From: Pseudomonadota bacterium
Lineage (GTDB): Bacteria; Pseudomonadota; Gammaproteobacteria; Burkholderiales; Burkholderiaceae_C
Direction: 5' to 3'
NCBI GenBank assembly: GCA_020161065.1
Contig: JAIUPH010000023.1
Span: 45,552 to 109,551 of the forward strand
Length of the DNA stretch: 64,000 nucleotides
Position numbers and translations under genes: made by a program. Positions 17,444-26,582 of the stretch are shown in pieces (position 1 is the stretch's first letter; each line of letters opens with the position of its first letter). The notes under the pieces are model-generated. The model saw only the letters and a list, made by a program, of their open reading frames with translations. It was not told the origin of the DNA and ran no database searches.

Positions 17444-20245
17444 TCAGTGCAGCGTCAATAAGGTTTCAGGCAACTCGCGGCCGGTGGCCCGGAGGTAGGC
17501 CTCGCGCGCCTGCTGCAGCCGCTGCGCGGCGGGCGCCGCGGCGTGCTGCGCCTGCAGCACTTCGGCCTCGGCGGCCAGCAGCTCGGCGCGCAGCGCGTGG
17601 CCCGGCGGCCAGGTGGCCGACAAGACTTCTTGCGCGCGCTGCAGGGCTTCGGCCGGCACCGGCGCGGCGGGGTCCAGGCCCTGCAGCCAGGCCTGCACGG
17701 CTAGGCAGCGCTGCTGCCGCGGGTTGCCGGCGCCCAAGGCCGCGCCGAAGGTCCCGCAGGCCTGGGCCGCCAGCGCAGCGGCGGCCCGCGGGTCGACCCG
17801 GCGCGACGCCAGCGCCAGGCTCAACTGCTTGCCGGCGCGCTCCAGCGGGTTGTCGGCACGGCCCATGGCGGCGGCGTGGTCGATCGACGCGCGCAGCGCA
17901 CGCAGCCCCTCGTCGCGCCGGCCGGCGCCGAACAGTGCATCGGCCAGCAGCGCGCGGGCCTGCTCGCGGTAGCGGGTGGGCTGGGGGTAGCGCTGGTCGA
18001 AGAAGGCCGACAGCTCGCGCGCCAGCGCCACCGCCTCGTCGTGCCGGCCGTCCAGCGTGAGCAGGCGCACCAGTTGCAGCTTGGCCAGCGCCAGGGCCTC
18101 GGGCTCCACCTGGCTGCGGCGGGCCACCGCATCGACGTTGGCGCGCTGCTCGCGCACCGCCTCGGCGTAGTGCCCGCGCTCGGCCAGCACGCGGGCCAGC
18201 AGCGCGCGCGCCACCACGCTGCGGTCGTGCAGCGGGCCGAGGTGGCGGTCGAAGGCGGGCATCAGCTCGCGCATGCGGCGTTCGACCTCGGCGAAGTCGC
18301 CGCGGTTGAAGGCCAGCGTGGCCAGGCTGTAGCGATTGCCCAGCAGGTCGGTGACGGGGTAGTCGGGCAGCCCCGGGCCGACGCGCTCGATGTGCGCCAG
18401 CAGCGCCTGCGCGGCCGGCAGCTCGCCGCGCGCGATCAGGTTGCTGGCGATGTGGCTGGCCACGGTCAGGTAGTCGGCCGAGGCCTCGCCGCTGACTTGG
18501 GCCTGCGCCGCCAGCGCCTGCCGCCCCAGCGCGGCGCTGCGCTCGAGCTGCCCTTGCTGCGAGGCCAGCCAGGCCTGGTAGGCGAGCACGCGGCCGGTCC
18601 AGCGGTTCGGCGGCGGCTGCAGCCGGTCGGCCGCCGCGGTGGTCTGCGCCAGCGCCGCGGCGGCGGCCTCGAAGTCGCGCAGCTCGACCTTTGCCTGGGC
18701 CAGCCGGAACAGCAGCTCCACGCCGCTTTCGTCGTCGGCCAGCGCGGCCTGGCGGCGCGCCTGCAGCGCCGCGCCCAGGTGGCGCGCGGCGGCGGCCATG
18801 TCGCCCAGCTCGATGAAGATGCCGCCCACCACCTGGTGCAGCCGGGCCTGCAACTCGGGCTGGCCGGCGAACTCGGTGTCGATGCGGCCGGCGGCGCGCT
18901 GCAGCAGTTCGCGCGCGCTCAGCTCGCGGCCCTGCGACTGTTGTGGATCGTTGTCCGACAGCAGCCGCGCCAGGAAGGCCTGCGCCGCCTGGCTGCCGCG
19001 CGCCTCGGCGCGCGCGCGCCCGGCCTGCCACAGCGCCAGCCCGGCGCCGGCCAGCAAGGCGACGGCGACCAGGGCCGACGCGGTGGCCATCAGCGCATGG
19101 CGGCGCAGCAGCCGGCCGGCGCGGTACGCCAGCCCGGCCGGCCGCGCCAGCACCGGCTGGCGCTGCAGGTGACGCTGCAGGTCCTGCGCCAGCGCCTCGG
19201 CCGAGGCGTAGCGCTGTTCGGGCTGCAGGGCCAGCGCTTTCAGCAGCACGGTGTCGAGGTCGCCGCGCAGCGCGCGGCGGGTGGCGGCATCAGCCGCGGC
19301 CTGGCTGGGCGCGCGGATGGCGGCGCCGAGGATGGCTTCTTCCAGCGCCGCCGGCGTGTCGCGCGCCAGCGTGTAGGGCCGCGTGCCGGTGAGCAGCTCG
19401 TACAGCAGCACGCCCAGCGAGTAGACGTCGCTGGCCGTGCCCAGCGGCCGGCCGGCCACCTGCTCGGGCGAGGCGTACTGCGGCGTCAGCGCGCGGCCGC
19501 CCCAGCGCGTGAGGTCGGTCGTTGGCGTGTCCGACTCGGTGCCGGTGTCGGCCTCCAGCAGCTTGGCCACGCCGAAGTCGAGCAGCTTGACCTGGCCTTG
19601 CTCGTCCACCAGCACGTTGCCGGGCTTGATGTCGCGGTGGATCACCAGCCGCGCATGGGCATGCTGCACCGCCTGCAGCACCTGCAGGAAGAGCCGCAGC
19701 CGCGCGGCGGTGTCCAGCCGCCGCGCGTCGGCCCATTGCGTGAGCGGCTCGCCCTGCACGTATTCCATCGCCAGCCAGGGCTGGCCGCCGTCGCTGCCGG
19801 CGTCCAGCACGCCGGCGATGTGCGGGTGCGCCAGCGACGACAGGATGCGCCGCTCGCGCACGAAGCGCTCGGCAATCAGCCGCGAGCGTGCGCCGTCGAC
19901 GAAGGGCAGCTTCAGCGCCACCGGGCGCTGGTGCGCGCCGTCGGCGCGCCGGGCCAGCCAGACGCAGGCCATGCCGCCGCGGCCGAGTTCGGCCTGCAGC
20001 AGATAAGGCCCCACGCGCTGGCCGGCCGCGGGGCCGGCGCTGGCGGCCGGCTCGTCCAGCGCGGGCAGCGCGGCCAGGAAGTCGTGGGTCTCGATCGCCT
20101 GGCGGTCCTGCAGCAGCTCGGCCAGCGGCGCCTGCAGCTCGGCCGGCTGCCGCTGCAGCCACGCGGCGCGCTCGGGCGCCGGCAGTTCCAGCGCATCGTC
20201 CAGCAGCGGCAGCAGGCGGGCCCAGTCGGCGGCGGAGAGCTTCAT
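17444..20245 (-). CDS. Membrane-anchored serine/threonine protein kinase with C-terminal helical repeats
   Basis: 933 residues. An acidic N-terminal helical part (~1-75) precedes a Hanks-type kinase domain (~78-365): Gly loop GRGGMACVW, Lys112 in VALKLP, catalytic loop HRDIKPGNVLVD (~203-214), DFGVAK (223-228) and SPEQVAGRPLGTASDVYSLG. A single membrane helix (~384-406) leads to ~500 residues of helical TPR-like repeats, probably periplasmic. Such kinases are usually encoded just after an ECF sigma factor of the TIGR02999 type; here only a broken piece of that gene lies upstream (20327-20493). All catalytic residues are intact, so the kinase may still work without its partner. Confidence 0.92.
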   Translation of the reverse strand: MKLSAADWARLLPLLDDALELPAPERAAWLQRQPAELQAPLAELLQDRQAIETHDFLAALPALDEPAASAGPAAGQRVGPYLLQAELGRGGMACVWLARRADGAHQRPVALKLPFVDGARSRLIAERFVRERRILSSLAHPHIAGVLDAGSDGGQPWLAMEYVQGEPLTQWADARRLDTAARLRLFLQVLQAVQHAHARLVIHRDIKPGNVLVDEQGQVKLLDFGVAKLLEADTGTESDTPTTDLTRWGGRALTPQYASPEQVAGRPLGTASDVYSLGVLLYELLTGTRPYTLARDTPAALEEAILGAAIRAPSQAAADAATRRALRGDLDTVLLKALALQPEQRYASAEALAQDLQRHLQRQPVLARPAGLAYRAGRLLRRHALMATASALVAVALLAGAGLALWQAGRARAEARGSQAAQAFLARLLSDNDPQQSQGRELSARELLQRAAGRIDTEFAGQPELQARLHQVVGGIFIELGDMAAAARHLGAALQARRQAALADDESGVELLFRLAQAKVELRDFEAAAAALAQTTAAADRLQPPPNRWTGRVLAYQAWLASQQGQLERSAALGRQALAAQAQVSGEASADYLTVASHIASNLIARGELPAAQALLAHIERVGPGLPDYPVTDLLGNRYSLATLAFNRGDFAEVERRMRELMPAFDRHLGPLHDRSVVARALLARVLAERGHYAEAVREQRANVDAVARRSQVEPEALALAKLQLVRLLTLDGRHDEAVALARELSAFFDQRYPQPTRYREQARALLADALFGAGRRDEGLRALRASIDHAAAMGRADNPLERAGKQLSLALASRRVDPRAAAALAAQACGTFGAALGAGNPRQQRCLAVQAWLQGLDPAAPVPAEALQRAQEVLSATWPPGHALRAELLAAEAEVLQAQHAAAPAAQRLQQAREAYLRATGRELPETLLTLH

Positions 20246-20326
20246 GGCGGTGGATACGGAATGCGCCGGCGCCGGCCGCCATGCCGCGTGGACAGAGGAA
20301 GGAGGCTAACCCGATTTCAGCGCGGC

Positions 20327-20493
20327 CTAGAGAAAGCGGCGCGCCTTCTCCCAGTCCCCAGTCGCGCTCGACCGTGCGCTTGCCGACGCCCAGCGCGGCG
20401 GCGATCTCGTCCATCTCCAGCCCGCCGAAGTAACGCATCTCCACCACCTTGCACCAAGCGCGCGTAGACGTCGGCCAGCGCCTGAAGGATCGA
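20327..20493 (-). pseudogene. C-terminal remnant of an ECF sigma factor
   Basis: Three frames together read as sigma region 4 of an ECF factor: ILQALADVYARL, then KVVEMRYFGGLEMDEIAAAL and GVGKRTVERDW, then EKARRFL-stop. One shift lies near 20455 (one extra G would explain it); the other is explained exactly by a 7-bp tandem duplication GACTGGG at 20350-20363. Nothing sigma-like is recognisable upstream, so regions 2 and 3 are lost. The family normally partners the kinase encoded downstream. Confidence 0.8.
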
Positions 20494-20609
20494 ACCCCAG
20501 CATAGCCCATGCCCTGCCCGTCGAACGAGGGGGGGCTGGCGGACGGCGGCGCCCGGCTCCGTATGGCTGGGTAGGCGGTGCCGTCGCGCCGCTTGTGGGA
20601 GACCTCCTC

Positions 20610-21596
20610 ATGCCTTCGATCGTTTCATCCGCGCGCCGCCGCGGGCCGGCGCTGGCCGGCGTGCTGGCCGTCCTGTCCACGCTGGGCGGCCTGCCGGCCG
20701 CGCAGGCGGCGGGCTGCCCCGTCTTCGTGGAAGCGCCGCACCTGCCGCCCAAGTCCAGCCAGGCGGCGGTGTTCTTCATCCCGCCGTCGGCGCCCTCGCA
20801 AACCATGGCTTTCGGCGCCGACTGCGCCGCCGCGGCATGGTCGGGCACGGTGGCCGGGCCGGGCAGCACGACGCTGGACTTCGTGGGCTGGAACTACCAC
20901 GGCGCCGGGCAGGCCAGCCCGGCGGCGGCGCATGTCTCGGCGTCCAGCCACCGCGCGGGCACCGGCGACGCCGGCATCGGCGGCTCGGTGGGCGTCACGG
21001 CGCGTTCGGTGCTGCCGTTCTGGCTGACGCCGCTGGCCAGTGCTTCGACCAACCCATTGTTCGCCATGCAGTTCGACGTTCTCGGCGAAGGCGAGTACGG
21101 CGGATCGAACGTCCCCGGCAAGCTGGGCAGCGCCAGCGTGCACCTGGCGGCGAGCGGCGGCGTCGGCTTCACCGAGGTGGTCCACGCGCACTACGGCGAC
21201 AGCGACGGCACCTCGCACGACGGCGCCGGCGGCAGCGTCTCGGGGCCGTCGGTGCACGCGGAGTTGTCGATCATCTACATGGCCGGCTTCGCTGCCGGCG
21301 CCAACGCCTTCCAGATCGACTTCGACACCTTGGTCGGCGGCGAAGGGTTCTCGGACTTTGCGCATACCGCCAAGATCACGGGCATCACGCTGCTGTCCGA
21401 CGACGTGCAACTGGTGCTGCCCGAGGGCTACTTCGTGCAGGACGGGCCGCGGCACTGGTCGCTGCTGGGCGACGGCTCCGGCAACCCCGGCACCGACCCG
21501 TTGACGGTGGCCGAGCCGGCGCCCTTGGCGCTGGCGCTGGCCGCCGGCCTGGCCGGCGTGGTGCAACGCCGGCGCCGGCGCCCCGGCCGCGGGTGA
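20610..21596 (+). CDS. Exported protein with PEP-CTERM-like sorting signal
   Basis: 328 residues. An N-terminal signal peptide ends near AAQAAGC; a C-terminal tail reads AEPAPLALALAAGLAGVVQRRRRR, i.e. a Pro-containing motif, a hydrophobic helix and an Arg cluster, the plan of PEP-CTERM signals cut by exosortase. The middle is Gly/Ala/Ser-rich with predicted strands and no domain I recognise; two cysteines (~35, ~71 region) may pair. I start at the ATG after GGGAGACC; a GTG five codons earlier is possible. A surface or exopolysaccharide-associated role is typical for the class but unproven here. Confidence 0.7.
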   Translation: MPSIVSSARRRGPALAGVLAVLSTLGGLPAAQAAGCPVFVEAPHLPPKSSQAAVFFIPPSAPSQTMAFGADCAAAAWSGTVAGPGSTTLDFVGWNYHGAGQASPAAAHVSASSHRAGTGDAGIGGSVGVTARSVLPFWLTPLASASTNPLFAMQFDVLGEGEYGGSNVPGKLGSASVHLAASGGVGFTEVVHAHYGDSDGTSHDGAGGSVSGPSVHAELSIIYMAGFAAGANAFQIDFDTLVGGEGFSDFAHTAKITGITLLSDDVQLVLPEGYFVQDGPRHWSLLGDGSGNPGTDPLTVAEPAPLALALAAGLAGVVQRRRRRPGRG

Positions 21597-21663
21597 GCCC
21601 CGATCCGGCGGCCGCCGGGGCGGGCGCACAATCGTCATACCTTTGACGAGGGCGGAGCCCGCC

Positions 21664-22677
21664 ATGAAGATCCTCATCACCGGCGGCGCCGGTTTCGTCG
21701 GCGCGCGCCTGGCGCAGCGCCTGCTGGCGCGCGGCACGCTGGGCGGCCAACGCATCACGCAACTGGTCATCGCCGACCAGGCGGCGGCACCGGCCGCGCT
21801 GCTGGCCGACGCGCGCGTGCAGGGCCGCGTCGGGGCGCTGCTGGCGCAGGCCGAAGGTCTGCGCGACGAGGCCTTCGACGGCGTCTTCCACCTGGCCTCG
21901 GCCGTCTCCGGCGAATGCGAGGCCGACTTCGAACTGGGCCTGCGCTCCAACCTCGACAGCACGCGCGCGCTGCTCGACGCGCTGCGCCACCGCCGCGAGC
22001 AGGGCGCGCCGCCGGCGCGGCTCGTGTTCAGCAGCTCGGTGGCGGTGTTCGGGCCCGACCCGGCCGTGCCGCTGCCGCCTGTCGTCGCCGACGACACGCT
22101 GCCGACGCCGCAGACCAGCTACGGCACGCACAAGCTGATCTGCGAGCAGCTCATCGCCGACTACACGCGCAAAGGCTACCTCGACGGCCGTGCCGCGCGG
22201 CTGATGACGGTGACGGTGCGCCCCGGCCGGCCCAACGGCGCGGCCAGCTCGTTCTTCAGCGGCATCATCCGCGAGCCGCTGGCGGGCGAAGCCTCGCTGT
22301 GCCCGGTGGACGCCACCGTCTCGCACCCGGTCACCTCGGTCGGCAACACGGTCGACGGCCTGATCGCGGTGTACGAAGCCAGCCGCGAGGCCTTCGGCGG
22401 CCGCACGGCGCTGAACCTGCCGGCCATCAACATCACGGTGCAGCGGATGCTCGATGCGCTGCAAGCCGTGGCCGGCCCGCGCGTGCGCGAGCGCGTGCGC
22501 TTCGAGCGCGACGAGCGCATTGCCGGCATCGTCGCCAACTGGCCGAAGGGTGCCAGCGCGGCGCGTGCCGCCAAGCTGGGGCTCAAGCCCGAGCCAAATT
22601 TCGAAGCCATCATCGAGCAATACATCGCCGACTGCCGCGCGACGAATCCTGCGGCGCTGAAAGGGCTGGACGCATGA
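21664..22677 (+). CDS. denD: NAD-dependent epimerase/dehydrogenase, D-erythronate dehydrogenase-like
   Basis: 337 residues, extended SDR. NAD-binding GGAGFVGARLAQRL (~7-20), VFHLASAVSGECE, the catalytic region SSSVAVFG and YGTHKLICEQL (Tyr-x3-Lys). LMTVTVRPGRPNGAASSFFSGIIREPLAG closely follows the DenD pattern as I remember it; DenD oxidises D-erythronate. The symbol is tentative. Its stop overlaps the next SDR gene, so both act together, probably on a sugar acid. The usual OtnK/OtnC partners are not in view. Confidence 0.75.
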   Translation: MKILITGGAGFVGARLAQRLLARGTLGGQRITQLVIADQAAAPAALLADARVQGRVGALLAQAEGLRDEAFDGVFHLASAVSGECEADFELGLRSNLDSTRALLDALRHRREQGAPPARLVFSSSVAVFGPDPAVPLPPVVADDTLPTPQTSYGTHKLICEQLIADYTRKGYLDGRAARLMTVTVRPGRPNGAASSFFSGIIREPLAGEASLCPVDATVSHPVTSVGNTVDGLIAVYEASREAFGGRTALNLPAINITVQRMLDALQAVAGPRVRERVRFERDERIAGIVANWPKGASAARAAKLGLKPEPNFEAIIEQYIADCRATNPAALKGLDA

Positions 22678-23429
22678 ACCACATCGACCTGCAAGGCCGC
22701 GTCGCGGTGATCACCGGCGGCGCGCAAGGCATCGGCCTGGCGAGCGCCGAACGCTTCCTGCGCTCCGGCGCCACGGCGATGCTGTGGGACATCGACGAGG
22801 CCCGCCTGGCCGAGGCGCAGGCCGCGTTGCAAGGCCTGGGCCCGGTGCTGACGCGCCGCGTCGAGCTGACCGACGACGCCGACGTGGCGGCGGCCACGGC
22901 CGATGCGCTGGCGCGCGCCGGCGGCCGCATCGACGTGCTGGTCAACAACGCCGGCATCACCGGCGGCAATGCCAGCACCTGGACGCTGGACCCGCAGGTG
23001 TGGCGGCGCGTCATCGAGGTCAACCTGATCGCCCCCTACCTCACCTGCCGCCACGTGGTGCCGGCGATGCTCAAGCAGGGCTACGGCCGCATCGTCAACA
23101 TCGCCTCGGTGGCGGGCAAGGAAGGCAACCCCAACGCCAGCCACTACAGCGCCAGCAAGGCCGGGCTGATCGCGCTGACCAAGTCGCTGGCCAAGGAAAC
23201 GGCGACGCAGGGCGTGCTGGTCAACGCCATCGCGCCGGCGGCGGCGCGCACCGCGATGTTCGAGCAGATGGCGCAAAGCCACATCGACTACATGCTGGGC
23301 AAGATCCCAATGGGCCGCTTCGTCGAGGTGCAGGAGATCGCCGCGCTCGCCGCCTGGCTGGCCAGCGAGGACTGCAGCTTCAGCACCGGCGCGGTGTTCG
23401 ACATCAGCGGCGGGCGCTCGACCTACTGA
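22674..23429 (+). CDS. SDR-family NAD(P)-dependent oxidoreductase
   Basis: 251 residues, classical SDR. Cofactor motif TGGAQGIGLA (~15-24), NNAGITGG (~90-97), catalytic Ser in IVNIASVAGKEG and Tyr-x3-Lys in HYSASKAGL. The C-terminus GAVFDISGGRSTY is usual for the family. The ATG overlaps the upstream dehydrogenase stop. Probably a sugar-acid or polyol dehydrogenase in one pathway with the DenD-like enzyme; substrate not determinable. Confidence 0.9.
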   Translation: MNHIDLQGRVAVITGGAQGIGLASAERFLRSGATAMLWDIDEARLAEAQAALQGLGPVLTRRVELTDDADVAAATADALARAGGRIDVLVNNAGITGGNASTWTLDPQVWRRVIEVNLIAPYLTCRHVVPAMLKQGYGRIVNIASVAGKEGNPNASHYSASKAGLIALTKSLAKETATQGVLVNAIAPAAARTAMFEQMAQSHIDYMLGKIPMGRFVEVQEIAALAAWLASEDCSFSTGAVFDISGGRSTY

Positions 23430-23472
23430 AGCGCGCGCCCACCCGACGCCTTTTGCGCGCGACGCCGCGGCG

Positions 23473-24348
23473 ATGGCCATCCACCGCATTCCGCCGATCC
23501 AGTGCCTGATGACCTTCGAGGCGCTGGCGCGGCTGCGCAGCGCCACCCGCGCCAGCGAGGAACTGTGCGTGACCGCCAGCGCCGTCAGCCACCGCGTGCG
23601 GCAGCTGGAAGACCACCTCGGCTTCAAGCTGTTCGGGCGCGAGTTCTCGCTCACCACCGACGGTGCCGCCTACCTGAACCAGGTGCGCGCCGGCCTGGCC
23701 TTGCTGCAGCACAGCGGCGGCCACGGCACGCCGCAACGCCGCGCGCGCCTGCGGCTGGCCGCGCCGCCCACCTTCTGCCGCCAGTTCCTGATGCCGCGGC
23801 TGGAGCTGTTCCGCACCCAATGCCCCGACGTCGACCTGGTGCTGCACGTGGCCATCCCGCTGGCCGACGTGACGGCCGAACAGGCCGACCTGGAGGTGCG
23901 CTTCGGTCCCGGCGGCTATGTCGATTGCGAGTTCAGGCTGCTGCAGTCCGACCGCCTCACGCCGGCCTGCAGCCCGGCCTTCGTCAACGAGTTCGGGCCT
24001 TTCAACGGCTTCGACAGCTTGGCCGAGCTGTCGCAGACGCGGCTGATCCGCAGCCCGCTGGAACCCTGGGCGCCGTGGTTCAGGCACTGCGGCGTCGAGC
24101 TGCCCGAGCCCAGCGGCTCGCAGTTCAACGACATCGGCCTGGCCTACGACGCCGCGGCCTCGGGCTTCGGCGTGATGCTGGTGCGCCCCAAGCTGGGCGC
24201 GGCCTGGCTCGATTCCGGGCGCCTGGTGCCGCTGTCGGAGCACTCGGTGGCCAGCCCGCACAACTACTACCTGTGCCACGCGCCGGGCGCGCTGGAGCGC
24301 TGGGAGTGCGCGGCTTTCGCCGACTGGCTGCTGCAGACGGTGGGCTGA
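23473..24348 (+). CDS. LysR-family transcriptional regulator, GcvA-like
   Basis: 291 residues. The helix-turn-helix is at ~10-65 (LMTFEALARLRSATRASEEL, VTASAVSHRVRQLEDHLG) and a periplasmic-binding-like effector domain follows. The pattern PPIQCLMTFEAL and FGVMLVRPKLGAAWLDSGRLVPL resemble the GcvA subgroup. It lies on the same strand between the SDR pair and a 2-hydroxyacid dehydrogenase, so it may regulate both. Confidence 0.9.
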   Translation: MAIHRIPPIQCLMTFEALARLRSATRASEELCVTASAVSHRVRQLEDHLGFKLFGREFSLTTDGAAYLNQVRAGLALLQHSGGHGTPQRRARLRLAAPPTFCRQFLMPRLELFRTQCPDVDLVLHVAIPLADVTAEQADLEVRFGPGGYVDCEFRLLQSDRLTPACSPAFVNEFGPFNGFDSLAELSQTRLIRSPLEPWAPWFRHCGVELPEPSGSQFNDIGLAYDAAASGFGVMLVRPKLGAAWLDSGRLVPLSEHSVASPHNYYLCHAPGALERWECAAFADWLLQTVG

Positions 24349-24470
24349 GCACGGCCTTCGGGCGCGTGAAATTTCTTGGCCGCGGCGCGGCCGAAGTTTC
24401 AGTTGCCGGCCGGCGCGGCGGCCGCGAACATCGCGCCCCAGCCCCACCGCACAGCGCCGAAAGACCCGCG

Positions 24471-25622
24471 ATGCGACTGTCCCACTGCCACAACTTCCAC
24501 GACTTCCGCCAACTGGCTCGGCGCCGGCTGCCGGGGCCGATCTTCGACTACATCGACGGCGCCGCCGACGACGAGCGCACGCACCGCCGCAACACCGACA
24601 GCTTCGACGACTGCGACCTCGTGCCCAGCGTGCTGCGCGGCGTGACCGACGTCGACCTCTCGGTCACCGTGATGGGTCAGAAGCTGGCGGTGCCGTTCTA
24701 TTGCTCGCCCACCGCGTTGCAGCGGCTGTTCCACCACCGCGGCGAGCGCGCGGTGGCCGCCGCCGCCGCCGGCCTGGGCACGATGTTCGGCGTCTCGTCG
24801 CTGGGCACGGTGAGCCTGGAGGAACTGCGCCAGGCCTACGACACGCCGCAGGTCTACCAGTTCTATTTCCACAAGGACCGCGGCCTCAACCGCGCCATGC
24901 TGCAGCGGGCCAAACAAGCCGGCGTGCAGGTGATGATGCTGACGGTGGACAGCATCACCGGCGGCAACCGCGAGCGCGACCTGCGCACCGGCTTCTCGAT
25001 CCCGTTCCGGCTGACGCTGGGCGGCATGGCGCAGTTCGCGCTGAAGCCGGCGTGGGGCATCAACTACGTGACGCACGAGCGCTTTCGCCTGCCGCAGCTC
25101 GAAGAGCATGTCGACATGGGCGGCGGCGCGATGTCGATCGGCCGCTACTTCACCGAAATGCTGGACCCGGCGATGAACTGGGACGACGTGGCGCAGATGG
25201 TGCGCGAATGGGGCGGCCCGTTCTGCCTGAAGGGCGTGATGTCGGCGGCCGACGCCCGCCGCGCCGCCGACATCGGCTGTCGCGGCGTCGTGCTGTCCAA
25301 CCACGGCGGCCGCCAGCTCGACGGTTCGCGCAGCGCCTTCGACCAGCTGGCCGAGGTGGTGGACGCCGTGGGCGACCGCATCGACGTGATGATGGACGGC
25401 GGCGTGCAGCGCGGCACCCACGTGCTGAAGGCGCTGTCGCTCGGCGCCAAGGCCGTCGGACTGGGGCGTTATTACCTCTACCCGCTGGCCGCCGCCGGCC
25501 AGGCCGGCGTGGAGCGCGCGCTGCAACGGCTGCGCGACGAGATCGTGCGCGACATGAAGCTGATGGGCTGCACGTCGACCCGCCAGCTGACGCGCGCCAA
25601 CCTGCGCTTCAGGGCCGGCTGA
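24471..25622 (+). CDS. FMN-dependent alpha-hydroxy-acid dehydrogenase (LldD family)
   Basis: 383 residues. Oxidises an L-2-hydroxy acid such as L-lactate to the 2-oxo acid using FMN in a TIM barrel. Visible: FDYIDGAADDERTHRRN at the N-terminus, YFHKDRGLNRAML, the FMN/catalytic segment CLKGVMSAADARRAADIGC, the catalytic His in VLSNHGGRQLDGS (~276-288) and DGGVQRGTHVLKALSLGAKAVGLGR. A longer open frame upstream is the shadow of the LysR gene. With the neighbouring dehydrogenases it suggests a hydroxy-acid pathway; lactate is not assured. Confidence 0.9.
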   Translation: MRLSHCHNFHDFRQLARRRLPGPIFDYIDGAADDERTHRRNTDSFDDCDLVPSVLRGVTDVDLSVTVMGQKLAVPFYCSPTALQRLFHHRGERAVAAAAAGLGTMFGVSSLGTVSLEELRQAYDTPQVYQFYFHKDRGLNRAMLQRAKQAGVQVMMLTVDSITGGNRERDLRTGFSIPFRLTLGGMAQFALKPAWGINYVTHERFRLPQLEEHVDMGGGAMSIGRYFTEMLDPAMNWDDVAQMVREWGGPFCLKGVMSAADARRAADIGCRGVVLSNHGGRQLDGSRSAFDQLAEVVDAVGDRIDVMMDGGVQRGTHVLKALSLGAKAVGLGRYYLYPLAAAGQAGVERALQRLRDEIVRDMKLMGCTSTRQLTRANLRFRAG

Positions 25623-25656
25623 GCCACGCTGCCGCAGCGGCGCCGCGACCGAAAGC

Positions 25657-26565
25657 TCAGCCGATGCGGCCGAGCAGCAGGTACTCCATCAGCGCCTTCT
25701 GCACGTGCATTCGATTTTCGGCTTCATCCCAGACCACGCTTTGCGGCCCGTCGATGACCTCGGCGGCGACCTCCTCGCCGCGGTGCGCGGGCAGGCAGTG
25801 CATGAACAGCGCGTCGCTTTGCGCAAGCTGCATCATCTGCGGGTCGACGCACCAGTCGGCGAAGGCCGCCTGGCGCGCGGCGTTCTCGGCCTCGAAGCCC
25901 ATGCTGGTCCAGACGTCGGTGGTCACCAGGTGCGCGCCGTCGCAGGCGGCCGCCGGGCTCTTGAAGGTCTTCAGGCAGGCCGGCGCGGCGCCGAACAGCT
26001 TGCTGTCGATCTCGTAGCCGCTGGGCGTGCTGACGTGCAGTTCGAAGCCCAGGATCTCGGCCGCCTGCAGCCAGGTGTTGGCCATGTTGTTGCCGTCGCC
26101 GACCCAGGCCACCACCTTGCCCTTGATGTCGCCGCGATGCTCGATGAAGGTGAAGATGTCGGCCAGGATCTGGCAGGGGTGGTACTCGTTGGTCAGCCCG
26201 TTGATGACCGGCACGCGCGAGTGCGCGGCAAAGCGCTCGAGCTTGCTCTGCTCGTAGGTGCGGATCATCACGATGTCGACCATGCGGCTGATCACGCGCG
26301 CGCTGTCTTCCACCGGCTCGGCGCGGCCGAGCTGGCTGTCGCCGGTGGTCAGGTGCACCACCGAGCCGCCCATCTGGTACATGCCGGCCTCGAAGCTGAC
26401 GCGCGTGCGGGTGCTGGCCTTCTCGAAGATCATCGCCAGCGTGCGGTCGGCCAGCGGCTGGTAGCGCTCGTAGTTCTTGAAGCGCGTCTTGATGATGCGC
26501 GTGCGCTCGAAGAGGTAGGCGTACTCCTCGGCACGCAGGTCCTTGAACTGCAGAAAGTGTTTCAT
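25657..26565 (-). CDS. argF: Ornithine carbamoyltransferase
   Basis: 302 residues starting MKHFLQFKDL, the usual start in betaproteobacteria; an ATG seven codons upstream is less likely. Makes citrulline from ornithine and carbamoyl phosphate. Carbamoyl-phosphate motif STRTRVSFE (~49-57), ornithine-binding HPCQILAD (~129-136) and MHCLPAHRGEEV (~263-274). It follows argD by 17 bp or less on the same strand, so arginine synthesis steps are co-expressed. Confidence 0.97.
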   Translation of the reverse strand: MKHFLQFKDLRAEEYAYLFERTRIIKTRFKNYERYQPLADRTLAMIFEKASTRTRVSFEAGMYQMGGSVVHLTTGDSQLGRAEPVEDSARVISRMVDIVMIRTYEQSKLERFAAHSRVPVINGLTNEYHPCQILADIFTFIEHRGDIKGKVVAWVGDGNNMANTWLQAAEILGFELHVSTPSGYEIDSKLFGAAPACLKTFKSPAAACDGAHLVTTDVWTSMGFEAENAARQAAFADWCVDPQMMQLAQSDALFMHCLPAHRGEEVAAEVIDGPQSVVWDEAENRMHVQKALMEYLLLGRIG

Positions 26566-26582
26566 CAGCGAGAAGCCGGGCT

